Assembly (NCBI GenBank): GCA_019638675.1
Contig: JAHBTE010000001.1
Span: 2,450,605 to 2,514,604, forward strand
From: Fimbriimonadaceae bacterium
Lineage (GTDB): Bacteria > Armatimonadota > Fimbriimonadia > Fimbriimonadales > Fimbriimonadaceae
Direction: 5' to 3'
DNA: 64,000 nt
Shown: positions 27,590-35,110 of the stretch, one piece after another
Position numbering within the stretch: position 1 is the stretch's first letter
How the letters are laid out: the number at the start of each line of letters is the position of its first letter
Made by a program: the position numbers and the translations under genes
The notes under the pieces: generated by a model
Databases searched by the model: none
What the model saw: the letters and a program-made list of their open reading frames with translations, nothing else
What the model was told of the DNA's origin: nothing

Positions 27590-28444
27590 ATGAAGCTGAC
27601 CCATCTCCACAAATCCAGCTCTCAATATTCTGAGAAGCGGACGAGCCGTGCATTATTCCGATGGTTTGTTCTCTCTCAACTTATTCTGTGGACACCTTCA
27701 GTTAATCTTCAAGCTTCCGCCGATCATCTTGAGGAAACGGAGGAGCTAGTAACTTCTATCCCGGTACAAACTGAAACCGAACGCCGTAATATCGTCAACG
27801 ATTTCCTTCGTTCTCTAGAATTCAACAAATCTGAATCCAAAGAAATTGTTCAGCGGAATATTGAAGCCATTCGGCTGGCCTCTAAGGCGTACGACGTTCC
27901 CGATTGGATGATCGCAACCATTATCTATGTTGAAACCGCTCAGGGCATCCCCGCCGCATGGCGGTGGAACGATTCCGCTTCTCGCGATTTATTTGTTGGA
28001 TTCGGCAGACGAACAAGCATGGGCGTGATGCAGGTTCAGCAAAATCCAGAAGAACTTGGCTTGGACGACCACTGGCAACGCATGATGTTCGCCCGGGAAT
28101 ACCAAGCAAACGAAGATTTACAGATTCTGGACGGGGCGAACCATATCGCCGCGGCTCTCAACCAACCCAACCGGAGCGACTGCCGCAATCCCGGTTTTGT
28201 TTGGAGCACTCACAAGCTCCGAGTTGTGGCTCACGAGTACAACACAGGGCCAGTCAACTGGAAAAACACTACTTGGCAAGAGGCGGTCACTTACGAATAC
28301 GGCGAGCTATTTACCAAATTCCTTCCCGATGCTTACCGCGCGCTCTATGGCAACGATCTGAGCGAGTGGCCTCTACTGGATGTTCCCGAGGAGTTGCTCG
28401 TACCGATCGAAGAAGAGCCTGAGCCCGTGCAAGACTCCTTATAA
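27590..28444 (+). CDS. Exported lysozyme-like (SLT-type) transglycosylase homolog
   Basis: A 284-aa protein with an N-terminal signal or anchor segment (residues about 25-43) and a lysozyme-like domain: YDVPDWMIATIIYVETAQG with the likely catalytic Glu near residue 111, TSMGVMQVQ near 143-151 (the family's 'S..G.MQ' element) and VAHEYNTGPVNW near 216-227 (usually AYN.G). It probably cleaves peptidoglycan outside the membrane. A GAGGAAG box precedes the ATG by 9 nt. The last residues (LLDVPEELLVPIEEE) are repeated in a decayed copy at 29.27 kb. It follows the uppS operon but is 135 bp away and may have its own promoter. Confidence 0.75.
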   Translation: MKLTHLHKSSSQYSEKRTSRALFRWFVLSQLILWTPSVNLQASADHLEETEELVTSIPVQTETERRNIVNDFLRSLEFNKSESKEIVQRNIEAIRLASKAYDVPDWMIATIIYVETAQGIPAAWRWNDSASRDLFVGFGRRTSMGVMQVQQNPEELGLDDHWQRMMFAREYQANEDLQILDGANHIAAALNQPNRSDCRNPGFVWSTHKLRVVAHEYNTGPVNWKNTTWQEAVTYEYGELFTKFLPDAYRALYGNDLSEWPLLDVPEELLVPIEEEPEPVQDSL

Positions 28445-28816
28445 ATCCTTCTGCTGATACGGCAAAATTATCTTGTTATTCCAAATTCCAAAAGTCAATC
28501 CAATCACGGCAGTTATCGCAAACATAATAGCCTGATACAATTCACCCCAAGGAATAAAGGCTAAGATCGGCATGAACAGCACTTGCCAAAAGAAAATTAA
28601 CTCCATTGTAAGTCGTAGCTTTACTACTCTATCTAGCTCAGAAAATCCATTATTCGAAAAAATCCCAAGAATTGTAAACCAGCTCCTGCGCGTACTCAGA
28701 ACCAAGCATGCTATCCCAGATGCTGATCCGATTGCGCCGCTAATCGCCCAATGATTAGGAAATTCTCCGCTAATCATAACAAATGGAAGCAGAAGCAAGA
28801 CAAGGACATAAAGCAT
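28439..28816 (-). CDS. Four-helix membrane protein (125 aa), paralog of the 28849 gene
   Basis: Not recognised. About four hydrophobic helices. It resembles the next gene upstream in layout and in patches (LVLSTRRSWF...ELDRVVKLRLTMELIFFWQVLF against LSLESGYKAL...KQFEVSRAAQWLLYAELICLMQLVL), so the two are tandem paralogs. Its 3' end overlaps the transglycosylase-like gene by 6 bp on the opposite strand. No function can be given. Confidence 0.6.
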   Translation of the reverse strand: MLYVLVLLLLPFVMISGEFPNHWAISGAIGSASGIACLVLSTRRSWFTILGIFSNNGFSELDRVVKLRLTMELIFFWQVLFMPILAFIPWGELYQAIMFAITAVIGLTFGIWNNKIILPYQQKDL

Positions 28817-28848
28817 ATTCCTTGCCTAAAGTACGCTGTCCGCTTGCA

Positions 28849-29220
28849 TCAAGTTACGTTAAGCCTATCTAAGACTTTGCGATTGATGAGGGCAAAACAA
28901 AAGCTCATCAATGTGGCAATAAACAACATCGGATATACATCCTGGACTGGCTCCCAACCCAAAGCGAACGGATTAACCAAAACAAGCTGCATCAAACAAA
29001 TCAATTCCGCATACAAAAGCCACTGCGCTGCCCGGCTGACTTCAAATTGCTTGCACTTAGTTTTAAATCCCCGATCAATCATAGTTCGCAACGCTTTGTA
29101 GCCCGATTCCAGGCTTAACACGCCGAAAATAAGAGCCACCAGAGAAGCAATCACCAACTCGTTCCGGCCAGTATCAAACAAGTGAAACACCACCTGACCG
29201 AGCAAAAGCATCAAAGTCAT
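28849..29220 (-). CDS. Four-helix membrane protein (123 aa)
   Basis: Not recognised. About four hydrophobic helices with a basic loop (RTMIDRGFKTKCKQ) in the middle. It is upstream of its paralog by 32 bp and probably cotranscribed with it. The pair is bracketed by the intact end of the transglycosylase gene and a decayed copy of that end, as if the pair had been inserted there or left by a duplication. Confidence 0.6.
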   Translation of the reverse strand: MTLMLLLGQVVFHLFDTGRNELVIASLVALIFGVLSLESGYKALRTMIDRGFKTKCKQFEVSRAAQWLLYAELICLMQLVLVNPFALGWEPVQDVYPMLFIATLMSFCFALINRKVLDRLNVT

Positions 29221-29258
29221 TACAGTTGCATTGAGTACAAATTAAATCGCTAGCTGGT

Positions 29259-29339
29259 TGCGAATAACCTCTGCTGGATGTTCCCGAAGAGTTGCTCCTT
29301 CCGGTTGAGGAAGAGCAACAAGAATCAAATCTTAATTAG
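29259..29339 (+). pseudogene. Decayed duplicate of the 3' end of the transglycosylase-like gene
   Basis: In one frame it reads PLLDVPEELLLPVEEEQQESNLN then TAG, against PLLDVPEELLVPIEEE at the end of the gene at 27590-28444. The codon aligned with Trp is TAA here, and homology fades upstream of about 29259, so this is a non-functional remnant. Its end overlaps the stop of the DUF1385 gene on the other strand. Confidence 0.7.
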
Positions 29340-30600
29340 GTTCGGGAGCGGCACTCACCGCAGGAACATCGGTGTTTTCACAAACTCCTGAATTCTCTGC
29401 TTCCAAAACTGCATTCAAACTCCGAATCGCCACTTCAATGTGTTTTTCTTCCGGCTCTTCGGTGGTGATGAGCTGAGTTGCCAGGCCTGGCTTGAGCAGA
29501 ATATTCACCCAGCGGGCATCCTTCATCTTGCCCGCCGCGCGAATCACTTCATAGCTGATTCCAGCGATGATTGGCATGATAATCAGCAGTTCCAGAGTCA
29601 AGCGGAACAACACGGCCGCCCCGCCCGTGATTTGGTAGGTGCCGAACGTTGGGTACCGCGGAATCCACACAGACATCAAAAAGCCGATGATCACCACTAT
29701 GATCGCAAAGTTTGTTCCGCAACGCGGGTGCAAGCGAGTCTGAGCCATGCAGTTAGCTGAGTTCAGTTCTTGCTCAGCTTCGATGGTGTTGATTGCTTTG
29801 TGTTCGGCTCCGTGGTACCGGAAGGTATCCAAAATCGCAGGTAACCGCCGGATGAGAGCCAGGTAACCAATAAACATGATCACCTTCAAACTTTCCGCGA
29901 CGAAGTTGGTGAAAACCCCTTGCATGTAAGTCGCTTTCGCCAATTCGCTCGGTTTGTAGCCGGTGACCCATTCAGCTGTACCTTCGGGAACGGCTTTGAA
30001 TAAAAAGAACCCGAATCCCAAGCTGAAAACTATCGCCACGCCAATCGCCAGCTTTTCGTTTGTGCTTAGCGCGTATTTGATCGGCTTCCAGAAAACAGTG
30101 AACAGCAAACATAGAACTGCCGCTACTGCTGCGACCATTGGAGCCAGCATCGTATTGGGGTCAAACTTTGCGCCACTCAGCACTGGGCTCCACTTGCCAA
30201 ACAACAGCGCGGCAATTACGCCGAGCACGAGAGTTGTGAGAGCAAGGTTGCGAAACTCCTTGGGAGTCGCCTTCGCCATCTCCTCGTTTTCAGCCGCGAC
30301 TCGCTCGCGATCTTCTTCCGCAACGTATCGCTCATCCAACTGCACAGAACTAGCGAAGTTCATCGCCCGCATGCCCAGGGCCATAGTATCAAGAAGTGCC
30401 AACGTTCCGCGGAGAAACGGCTTCTTTAAAAAGTCGAGTTTGCCGATCCAAGTTTTGGTGAGGGGTTCGGTTTTGACGATGATTTCGTTGTTCGGTGCGC
30501 GGCACGCCACCGCGTAATAGTTCGGCGAACGCATCATCACGCCTTCTGGCACCGCCATCCCTCCAAACTGCAAATACTCGGCCTGCGGTTCCTTCGACAT
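29332..30600 (-). CDS. DUF1385 (YqhQ-like) membrane protein
   Basis: A 422-aa multi-pass membrane protein of the DUF1385 family, function unknown. The family signature near the N terminus is FGGMAVPEGVMMRSPNYYAVACR (residues 12-34), followed by PFLRGTLALLDTMALGMRAMNFAS. A conserved block, FRYHGAEHKAINTIEAEQEL...RLHPRCGTNFA, lies near residues 258-295. The protein is longer than YqhQ (about 320 aa) because of an extra stretch with roughly three membrane helices at about residues 115-235. It stands alone on the minus strand. Confidence 0.85.
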   Translation of the reverse strand: MSKEPQAEYLQFGGMAVPEGVMMRSPNYYAVACRAPNNEIIVKTEPLTKTWIGKLDFLKKPFLRGTLALLDTMALGMRAMNFASSVQLDERYVAEEDRERVAAENEEMAKATPKEFRNLALTTLVLGVIAALLFGKWSPVLSGAKFDPNTMLAPMVAAVAAVLCLLFTVFWKPIKYALSTNEKLAIGVAIVFSLGFGFFLFKAVPEGTAEWVTGYKPSELAKATYMQGVFTNFVAESLKVIMFIGYLALIRRLPAILDTFRYHGAEHKAINTIEAEQELNSANCMAQTRLHPRCGTNFAIIVVIIGFLMSVWIPRYPTFGTYQITGGAAVLFRLTLELLIIMPIIAGISYEVIRAAGKMKDARWVNILLKPGLATQLITTEEPEEKHIEVAIRSLNAVLEAENSGVCENTDVPAVSAAPEPN

Positions 30601-30927
30601 GTGTTTACAGTGTACCTATCGGCACTTTCGCCTCCCGGCTCTATGCTGGGCGCGCAATTCCTTGCCAAGCTTTTGGGGTTACTCGCATTTATTCCCGCCC
30701 TGAAGATCGGGGAGGGTGGATGCGTCAGCAGACGGGAGGAGTTGAAAGCTTTAGCAGATACTGCCAACCCCTCTCTTTATCTCTCCCCAACCTTTGGGGA
30801 GAGAATCCCATGCCGAGATCCTTCAGACTCAGCAAACGTTGAGATTGCAAATTCCCTGCCGAAGCATGGAGAGGGTTGGTTGGGGTTGATCTCGCGAAAA
30901 CTGAGGAAGACCAATCATAATATTTGC
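30601..30927. other. Intergenic region with a repeat cluster
   Basis: The frame of the next gene is open through this stretch, but the bases are non-coding repeat (30691-30891), so I do not count it as protein. The first 90 bases hold no clear signal besides the divergent start of the DUF1385 gene. Confidence 0.6.
30691..30891. repeat. Cluster of three GC-rich palindromic repeats (two forward, one inverted)
   Basis: Forward copy at 30691-30743 (ATTCCCGCCCTGAAGATC... GGGGAGGGTGGATGCG...), inverted copy at about 30768-30808 (AACCCCTCT...CTCTCCCC..GGGGAGAG), and another forward copy at about 30850-30891. The forward-spacer-inverted arrangement is the same as at 35111-35226, so the pair acts as one composite unit. 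Confidence 0.8.
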
Positions 30928-31425
30928 GTGAGCATCGCGAGCTACGATATTATTCATACAGATTCAGGCACGGAGTTTCAACCGACAAAGTTAGAACTAC
31001 GGGTCTGGAAAAGCATAAGACAAATATTTGCTCTAATGGTAGTTCTTGGGTTCATTCTTGATATATACGTGTTCCGAAGACCCTATCCAGATTGGCTTTG
31101 GGGAAATCTGAAATATTGCTTTTATTTGGCACTTGTTTTCGCTCTTCATAAAGACTCGGAGCCAAAGCCGTTCATCATCGACCGCACTAACCAAACAATC
31201 ACTTACCGAGAAAACACTATCCCGTTCGATGATCTTCTTCACTTCACGGTCGAAGCCGCTACCTTCCGCGATAAAGTGGTGATGGTGACAAAAACTACAA
31301 GGATCGATCTGACAGGCGGGCTATCTACCAAGAAAGCGGAAAAGCTCCGCGATACTTTGGTTGAAGCGATCCCCTTCACCCTCCCCCGCATTGAGTTTCT
31401 CGAATCGAAGGTCGTAACAAATTAG
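30928..31425 (+). CDS. Two-TM PH-like small membrane protein (paralog family)
   Basis: 165 aa from the GTG at 30928 (VSIASYDIIHTDSGTEF). Two membrane helices (about residues 34-50 and 56-72), then FIIDRTNQTITYRENTIPFDDL, a strand-rich part and a last amphipathic helix (KKAEKLRDTLVEAIPF). The layout matches the genes at 7098, 7688, 31463, 32359, 32886 and 33418. The longer frame back to 30601 is repeat DNA. A CATAAT box ends 6 nt before the GTG, suggesting a leaderless mRNA. Function unknown. Confidence 0.7.
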   Translation: MSIASYDIIHTDSGTEFQPTKLELRVWKSIRQIFALMVVLGFILDIYVFRRPYPDWLWGNLKYCFYLALVFALHKDSEPKPFIIDRTNQTITYRENTIPFDDLLHFTVEAATFRDKVVMVTKTTRIDLTGGLSTKKAEKLRDTLVEAIPFTLPRIEFLESKVVTN

Positions 31426-31462
31426 AGCAACTCAGGGTGCCCCTTTCTCGTACAATGTAAAC

Positions 31463-31978
31463 GTGAAAGTCAGCGGCTACGAGGTTACTGAAACAAGTGA
31501 CGGACTGATTCTGCAAAAAAACAAGCCGAGTTACTTGCTGATAATAGCCACAGTCGCAATAATCGGGTTAATAATGTGGATACCCGTTTGGAATGGCAGA
31601 AAAACCTCCCAAGAAGCGTTATGGGATGCGCTGTTTTATATTGTGGGATTCGCCATAGTATTGCTACTATCTCGGCCGTGGCTCCGCAAAAAGCAAGTTC
31701 GAGTCAGCCTTGAAGAGCGAGCAATCTTCCTTAACGATCAAAAAGTTCCCTTCGAGGAAATTACTGCAATTAGCACAGAGCGTGCCTGGTTCTATCACGA
31801 TGTAACGGTCTGTACCCAAGACAAGCCAATTGTTATTCTCCCATGGGTCACTCAATACAACGGAACGAGACTATGCGAAATCATCTGCATACGACTCCCC
31901 GAAAAAGAATCTCTTCGACTCATGCCTTGGGGAGTCTCGACCTGGGCGGATTCCCAGCGTCAAACCCCGACTCAATAA
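31463..31978 (+). CDS. Two-TM PH-like small membrane protein (paralog family)
   Basis: 171 aa. N terminus MKVSGYEVTETSDGLIL resembles the start of its neighbours, then two membrane helices (about residues 27-43 and 53-70), VSLEERAIFLNDQKVPFEEI and a strand-rich end. Here the final helix is poorly conserved and the protein ends in a polar tail. Start is GTG, with TACAAT exactly 6 nt upstream, so the mRNA is probably leaderless. Function unknown; see the family finding. Confidence 0.7.
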   Translation: MKVSGYEVTETSDGLILQKNKPSYLLIIATVAIIGLIMWIPVWNGRKTSQEALWDALFYIVGFAIVLLLSRPWLRKKQVRVSLEERAIFLNDQKVPFEEITAISTERAWFYHDVTVCTQDKPIVILPWVTQYNGTRLCEIICIRLPEKESLRLMPWGVSTWADSQRQTPTQ

Positions 31979-32095
31979 ACTCTGTTTCTCACTTTTGTTA
32001 AGATTTGCCCCACACCTGGGAACTTCCCCCCTTTTAACACGTCATAATAGGCTAGGAAGCCCCCAAAAGGGCAATCCAAGGAGCACAACACATAA

Positions 32096-32293
32096 ATGGG
32101 TTCAGTCCATGATAAGTTGGAGCTCTCGGAGGACGAAGCATTTGCTCTTCTCACCCTGGCAATGACCAGCGAGATGGCACTTGATCCAGATTCCGAAAAA
32201 GCGGTTAAAAAGCTGGTTGAATACTGCAAGAAACATCAACGCAATCATAATCAACAGCCAGTTCTAGACTGCGAGCTCGTAGGAGCGGGGTAA
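32096..32293 (+). CDS. Small helical protein (65 aa), possibly TerB-like fragment
   Basis: Not firmly recognised. A short, charged, helical protein: KLELSEDEAFALLTLAMTSEMALDPDSEKAVKKLVEYCKKHQ. The 'LS..EA...L...A..AD......E...L' rhythm recalls the first helices of TerB-like domains, but it is too short for a full one. AAGGAG lies 14 nt before the ATG, rather far. The stop codon is in the loop of a terminator-like hairpin (32282-32303). Confidence 0.55.
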   Translation: MGSVHDKLELSEDEAFALLTLAMTSEMALDPDSEKAVKKLVEYCKKHQRNHNQQPVLDCELVGAG

Positions 32294-32313
32294 TCCCCGC
32301 TCCCAACTATTTT
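32282..32313 (+). terminator. Probable Rho-independent terminator
   Basis: 9-bp perfect stem (GGAGCGGGG/CCCCGCTCC) with a 4-nt loop that contains the stop codon of the 65-aa gene, followed by a weak T-run (CAACTATTTT). Confidence 0.7.
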
Positions 32314-32358
32314 AGAGGGGTGCTTTTTTGATACAATTATGTTTGAAGCATTAGTGAG

Positions 32359-32889
32359 ATGGAATACGGGAATTTTAATGTTATGATTTCTCCTGAGCGT
32401 GTAGAAATCCGCGAAAGAACTGGATGGAGAATCTTCTTCACAGGAATTCTCGCGCTATGCGTTTTCGGACAGATTTATCGAGTTCTCACAGATCCTCCCA
32501 CCCCTCAGCCAGGCAATATTAGTGGATATGTGCTTGAATATTTAAAACCTTTTATTTATATTGGGTTTGCATACGTACTTGGCTTCTTTCACCGCCCTCT
32601 ATTGATTGAGATCAATATTGCGAACAACGAGATCATTTATGAGGGGCGAAGTGTTCTTCCCCCGTCGCAACTCATGGTCACGCACAGGCAAGAAGCACTT
32701 TCCTCCCAGCTCATGATGCAACTTCCTGATGGTCATCTCCACACATTCACTTTCATGGGACGAAAAAAGGCGAAAAAGCTTTTAGATGCGCTGAATGAAG
32801 TTCTTCCCCCAGAAAAAGAACGTTGGAAAGAATTTCAACGAGAATTCAATCTTCGCCGAGTGGGACAGAGTGCTGAGACCATGTTATGA
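32359..32889 (+). CDS. Two-TM PH-like small membrane protein (paralog family)
   Basis: 176 aa. Two membrane helices (about residues 24-42 and 60-76), LLIEINIANNEIIYEGRSVLPPSQL, a strand-rich domain and a clear last helix (RKKAKKLLDALNEVLPPEKERW). A TACAAT box at 32332-32337 would put the transcription start about 15 nt before the ATG. It overlaps the next family member by 4 bp (ATGA), so the two are translationally coupled. Function unknown. Confidence 0.7.
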   Translation: MEYGNFNVMISPERVEIRERTGWRIFFTGILALCVFGQIYRVLTDPPTPQPGNISGYVLEYLKPFIYIGFAYVLGFFHRPLLIEINIANNEIIYEGRSVLPPSQLMVTHRQEALSSQLMMQLPDGHLHTFTFMGRKKAKKLLDALNEVLPPEKERWKEFQREFNLRRVGQSAETML

Positions 32890-33410
32890 GCACTTCAACA
32901 CTAGATAAAAATGCGCTTAAGCCTCTTACGGAAGAACTCGGCTTAGAATTTTTTCTTAACGATTTTACAGATTTGGTATTTGGTGCTTCCCAAAAAGCGA
33001 ATGCACTTTTTATTCGATCACTTTGGTTACTTCTACTGCTACGTTACACAATTCCAGCAATCGTCTCGATCTATCAGAATCAGCCTTATCTGACTACACT
33101 TCACTTTTCGTTCATCGACTTCTGTTGGCTGCTCATCGTATTAACCGCAACCTGCTACATTCGTCCTCACCACTCAATCATTACTCACGATGGGCTTTAT
33201 AAACCGTTCCCTAACGTCAAAGGTCAACGCATAATTGGAATTGGGATCGGACGCACTTGGTCTTGGCGGTATAGAGTAACTGTTCAGACTGAGCTACGCG
33301 AACATATACTGGTCGAATTTATTAATCGCAGATCAGCAGAACGACTTGAACAAATCATTCGCGAATACTTCGCGGCCATCAACCATCCCGCCGGAATCTC
33401 GTACAACTAA
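32886..33410 (+). CDS. Two-TM PH-like small membrane protein (paralog family)
   Basis: 174 aa, second gene of the coupled pair. Two membrane helices (about residues 45-63 and 78-95), a strand-rich domain with GIGIGRTWSWRYRVTVQTEL and the last helix RRSAERLEQIIREYFAAI. Its N-terminal 40 residues are soluble, unlike the other members. The next member follows after 7 bases. Function unknown. Confidence 0.7.
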   Translation: MSTSTLDKNALKPLTEELGLEFFLNDFTDLVFGASQKANALFIRSLWLLLLLRYTIPAIVSIYQNQPYLTTLHFSFIDFCWLLIVLTATCYIRPHHSIITHDGLYKPFPNVKGQRIIGIGIGRTWSWRYRVTVQTELREHILVEFINRRSAERLEQIIREYFAAINHPAGISYN

Positions 33411-33417
33411 TAAATCA

Positions 33418-33897
33418 ATGCTTTCAAAAGTCATTGCGAACCACAAAATATCTCAGACTCAACCCGATCTACTTCTGCGCTATATCCCTCAATTCAGATG
33501 GTTTATGATTTGGATTCTCTTCGGCCATGCCGCCGGCACGCTTGTGGCAGGCATGGCTCTCAACAAGCTATTTCCAAATATTATTTTTGCGATTCTCACC
33601 GCCAGCGTGGGTTTCATCCTGCTTCTGCAAAAGGTGGTTGAGATCAAGTTCTCGCCAAGCACCAACGAAGTCTTTGTGAACGGGGTTTTGCGGGGCGAGT
33701 GCGACAAGCTCATGCTATTAGAAGAAAAAGCTAGTCTGGGATCTAAGCTCAGCATCTTTACGACGGACGAACTCATCCACTCTGCAACTTACACCTCAAA
33801 AAAGCAGATCGCAGAACTCAAGGCGCTCATCGAAAGCTACCTTCCACCAATAGAAGAACGCATCGAAAATATGGGCGAGTGGCACGAGGCCAACTAG
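33418..33897 (+). CDS. Two-TM PH-like small membrane protein (paralog family)
   Basis: 159 aa from the ATG at 33418 (MLSKVIANHKIS); the frame is open further upstream but that part overlaps the previous gene. Two membrane helices (about residues 29-46 and 51-68), VEIKFSPSTNEVFVNGVLRGE, a strand-rich domain and the last helix KKQIAELKALIESYLPPIEE. Likely cotranscribed with the two genes before it. Function unknown. Confidence 0.7.
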   Translation: MLSKVIANHKISQTQPDLLLRYIPQFRWFMIWILFGHAAGTLVAGMALNKLFPNIIFAILTASVGFILLLQKVVEIKFSPSTNEVFVNGVLRGECDKLMLLEEKASLGSKLSIFTTDELIHSATYTSKKQIAELKALIESYLPPIEERIENMGEWHEAN

Positions 33898-34036
33898 CCA
33901 CCTTTACGAAATCCTTACGCCATTCCGCCGGATTCCAACACATTCCCCCACCCGCCAACGCGTAGAACTAAACACAGACGCGGCGGATGAGTTCACCCAC
34001 TTTCCACATCCGCCCGTCAAACCCAGGAATTAAGAT

Positions 34037-34513
34037 ATGGCACAACGCGAAGACTACCGAAATACTTCTCACACAGAACAACGCGAACAAAGCGGTTATC
34101 AACAAGCGGGCGGCCCAGATCACACCACTTTGGTTCCAGAAGAAGAAATCAACCCCCAACTCCGCAAGGATGATACAGAACCCGAGTACCAAGGCGACGA
34201 CCTTGACCCACGGCTTTACCCGCAGGATAACGAAATCAACCGACGGGCTCGCAATGAAGGCAATATGCCGGGCAACGAAGCCGAAGACCCCAACCAAAAG
34301 CGGAATCCTGATTCAACCGGAAACATGCCGGGGAATGAAGAACCCCCGACTTCTGAAGAAGGCCCGTGGAGCAACGACCAACCAGATTACGGCGAATTCC
34401 AACCTGACCGTCCGCACAGACCAGGCGAAGGTGAACAAAACCCGCTCCGGATGGGCGACGGTCAAAACCCTAAAAATCCCACTCCACAAGGCACAGTCAA
34501 CGAGTCTGAATAG
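34037..34513 (+). CDS. Hydrophilic, probably disordered protein (158 aa)
   Basis: Not recognised. Rich in Asp, Glu, Asn, Gln, Pro, Gly and Arg, with almost no hydrophobic residues, and a repeated GNMPGNE motif near residues 74 and 93. Such composition recalls stress-related hydrophilins, but no motif fixes a function. Frames on both strands are open here, yet this is the frame with a terminator directly after the stop (34535-34574) and a simple, hydrophilin-like composition; the competing plus-strand frame (33987-34541) is rich in Lys/Thr/Ser and looks less natural. No clear ribosome-binding site. Confidence 0.6.
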   Translation: MAQREDYRNTSHTEQREQSGYQQAGGPDHTTLVPEEEINPQLRKDDTEPEYQGDDLDPRLYPQDNEINRRARNEGNMPGNEAEDPNQKRNPDSTGNMPGNEEPPTSEEGPWSNDQPDYGEFQPDRPHRPGEGEQNPLRMGDGQNPKNPTPQGTVNESE

Positions 34514-34534
34514 GCTCGGGCTGAGCGCAAAAAT

Positions 34535-34574
34535 GCGGTGAGTCCTTCCCGCCCGAAGGACGAGCCGCTTTTTT
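34535..34574 (+). terminator. Rho-independent terminator after the hydrophilin-like gene
   Basis: Stem GCGG..TCCTTC/GAAGGA..CCGC with a 6-nt loop, followed by TTTTTT. Confidence 0.85.
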
Positions 34575-34614
34575 GCGCGCGCGATATATTTCCACTTCAA
34601 TGAATGCTGTTTTG

Positions 34615-34667
34615 ATTCCCGCCCCGAAGATCTGGGAGGGTGGATGCGCTAGCAGACAGGAGGGGTT
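34615..34667 (+). repeat. Palindromic repeat, 'GGATGCGC' variant, solo forward copy
   Basis: ATTCCCGCCCCGAAGATC, then TGGGAGGGTGGATGCGCTAG and CAGACAGGAGGGGTT. Nearly identical to 35111-35164, so it duplicates along with the ncRNA unit. Confidence 0.85.
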
Positions 34668-34682
34668 CATTCCTACCCGCAA

Positions 34683-34750
34683 AGATATTCACACTGTGTG
34701 GAAATCTTATTAGAATTTATCGACACAATTCGTCAATAACATCGTAGAAT
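34683..34750 (+). promoter_or_regulatory. Promoter and palindromic operator of ncRNA copy 1
   Basis: Imperfect palindrome AGATATTCACAC-TGTGTGGAAATCT at 34683-34707, then a TCGACA (-35-like, 34720-34725) and TAGAAT -10 (34745-34750). The same three elements, with the same 19-nt spacing between boxes, precede copy 2. A 25-bp palindrome just upstream of a promoter is a good place for a dimeric regulator. Confidence 0.6.
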
Positions 34751-34756
34751 ACAAAC

Positions 34757-35054
34757 GTGAAGCCAACCAATAGAAGGCGGAACAAAGGAAGACCTCACCT
34801 CTGAGAGAAACCGGATTCGGTATTCGTGCCGTTTCTATCAATCGGATGGTGAAGAATCCAAAATTAGGTAACGGCTTTTTAGCCGGAACCAAACAAAGCG
34901 TAGCAGAGAGACTTGTTCTCAAAAGAAGCAAAGGTTGCGATTTATCGTGGACTGGCGCGGATTGAACTGTTGCGAGAAACGAGGAGCGAGAAATTGCAAG
35001 TCGTTTCGCAAAATTGAGTAGTCCCTGCCGCTTGCGGCGGGGCTTGCTCTTTTT
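34757..35054 (+). ncRNA. Candidate structured ncRNA, tandem copy 1 (about 298 nt)
   Basis: A transcription unit without a convincing protein: TAGAAT -10, 298 nt, then a terminator (stem 35023-35030 with 35035-35042, followed by a T-run). It aligns along its full length with copy 2. Stems kept in both copies: TTGC+GAAACGA/TCGTTTC+GCAA (34976-34982 with 35001-35007), the hairpin CGGCT/AGCCG (copy 2 has AGACT/AGTCC, with a G-C to A-T swap in the middle), ACCG/CGGT (copy 2 has AATGC/GCATT) and the inner GCGA/TTGC. A possible long-range pair joins GAATCC with GGATT. It matches no RNA family I recognise (not RNase P, tmRNA, 6S or SRP). The 5' end also forms a leaderless GTG frame (MKPTNRRRN) of 15 codons. 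Confidence 0.6.
35021..35054 (+). terminator. Terminator of ncRNA copy 1
   Basis: 8-bp stem CCCTGCCG/CGGCGGGG (one G-T pair), loop CTTG, then CTTGCTCTTTTT. A second small hairpin (GCTCT/AGAGC) follows. Confidence 0.75.
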
Positions 35055-35110
35055 AGAGCGCAGCGATTTTGCTTATCTTCTTTATGTTTGTGAAGATGTG
35101 CGCACAACTC

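Noticed and set aside
30601-30927. N-terminal extension of the gene at 30928
   Set aside because: The open frame here is made of palindromic repeat DNA; paralogs start at the position of the GTG at 30928.
33968-34541. Alternative frames on both strands over the hydrophilin-like gene
   Set aside because: Composition is unnatural (runs of Lys/Thr or hydrophobic residues without pattern) and they do not end near a terminator. The choice is still a judgement.
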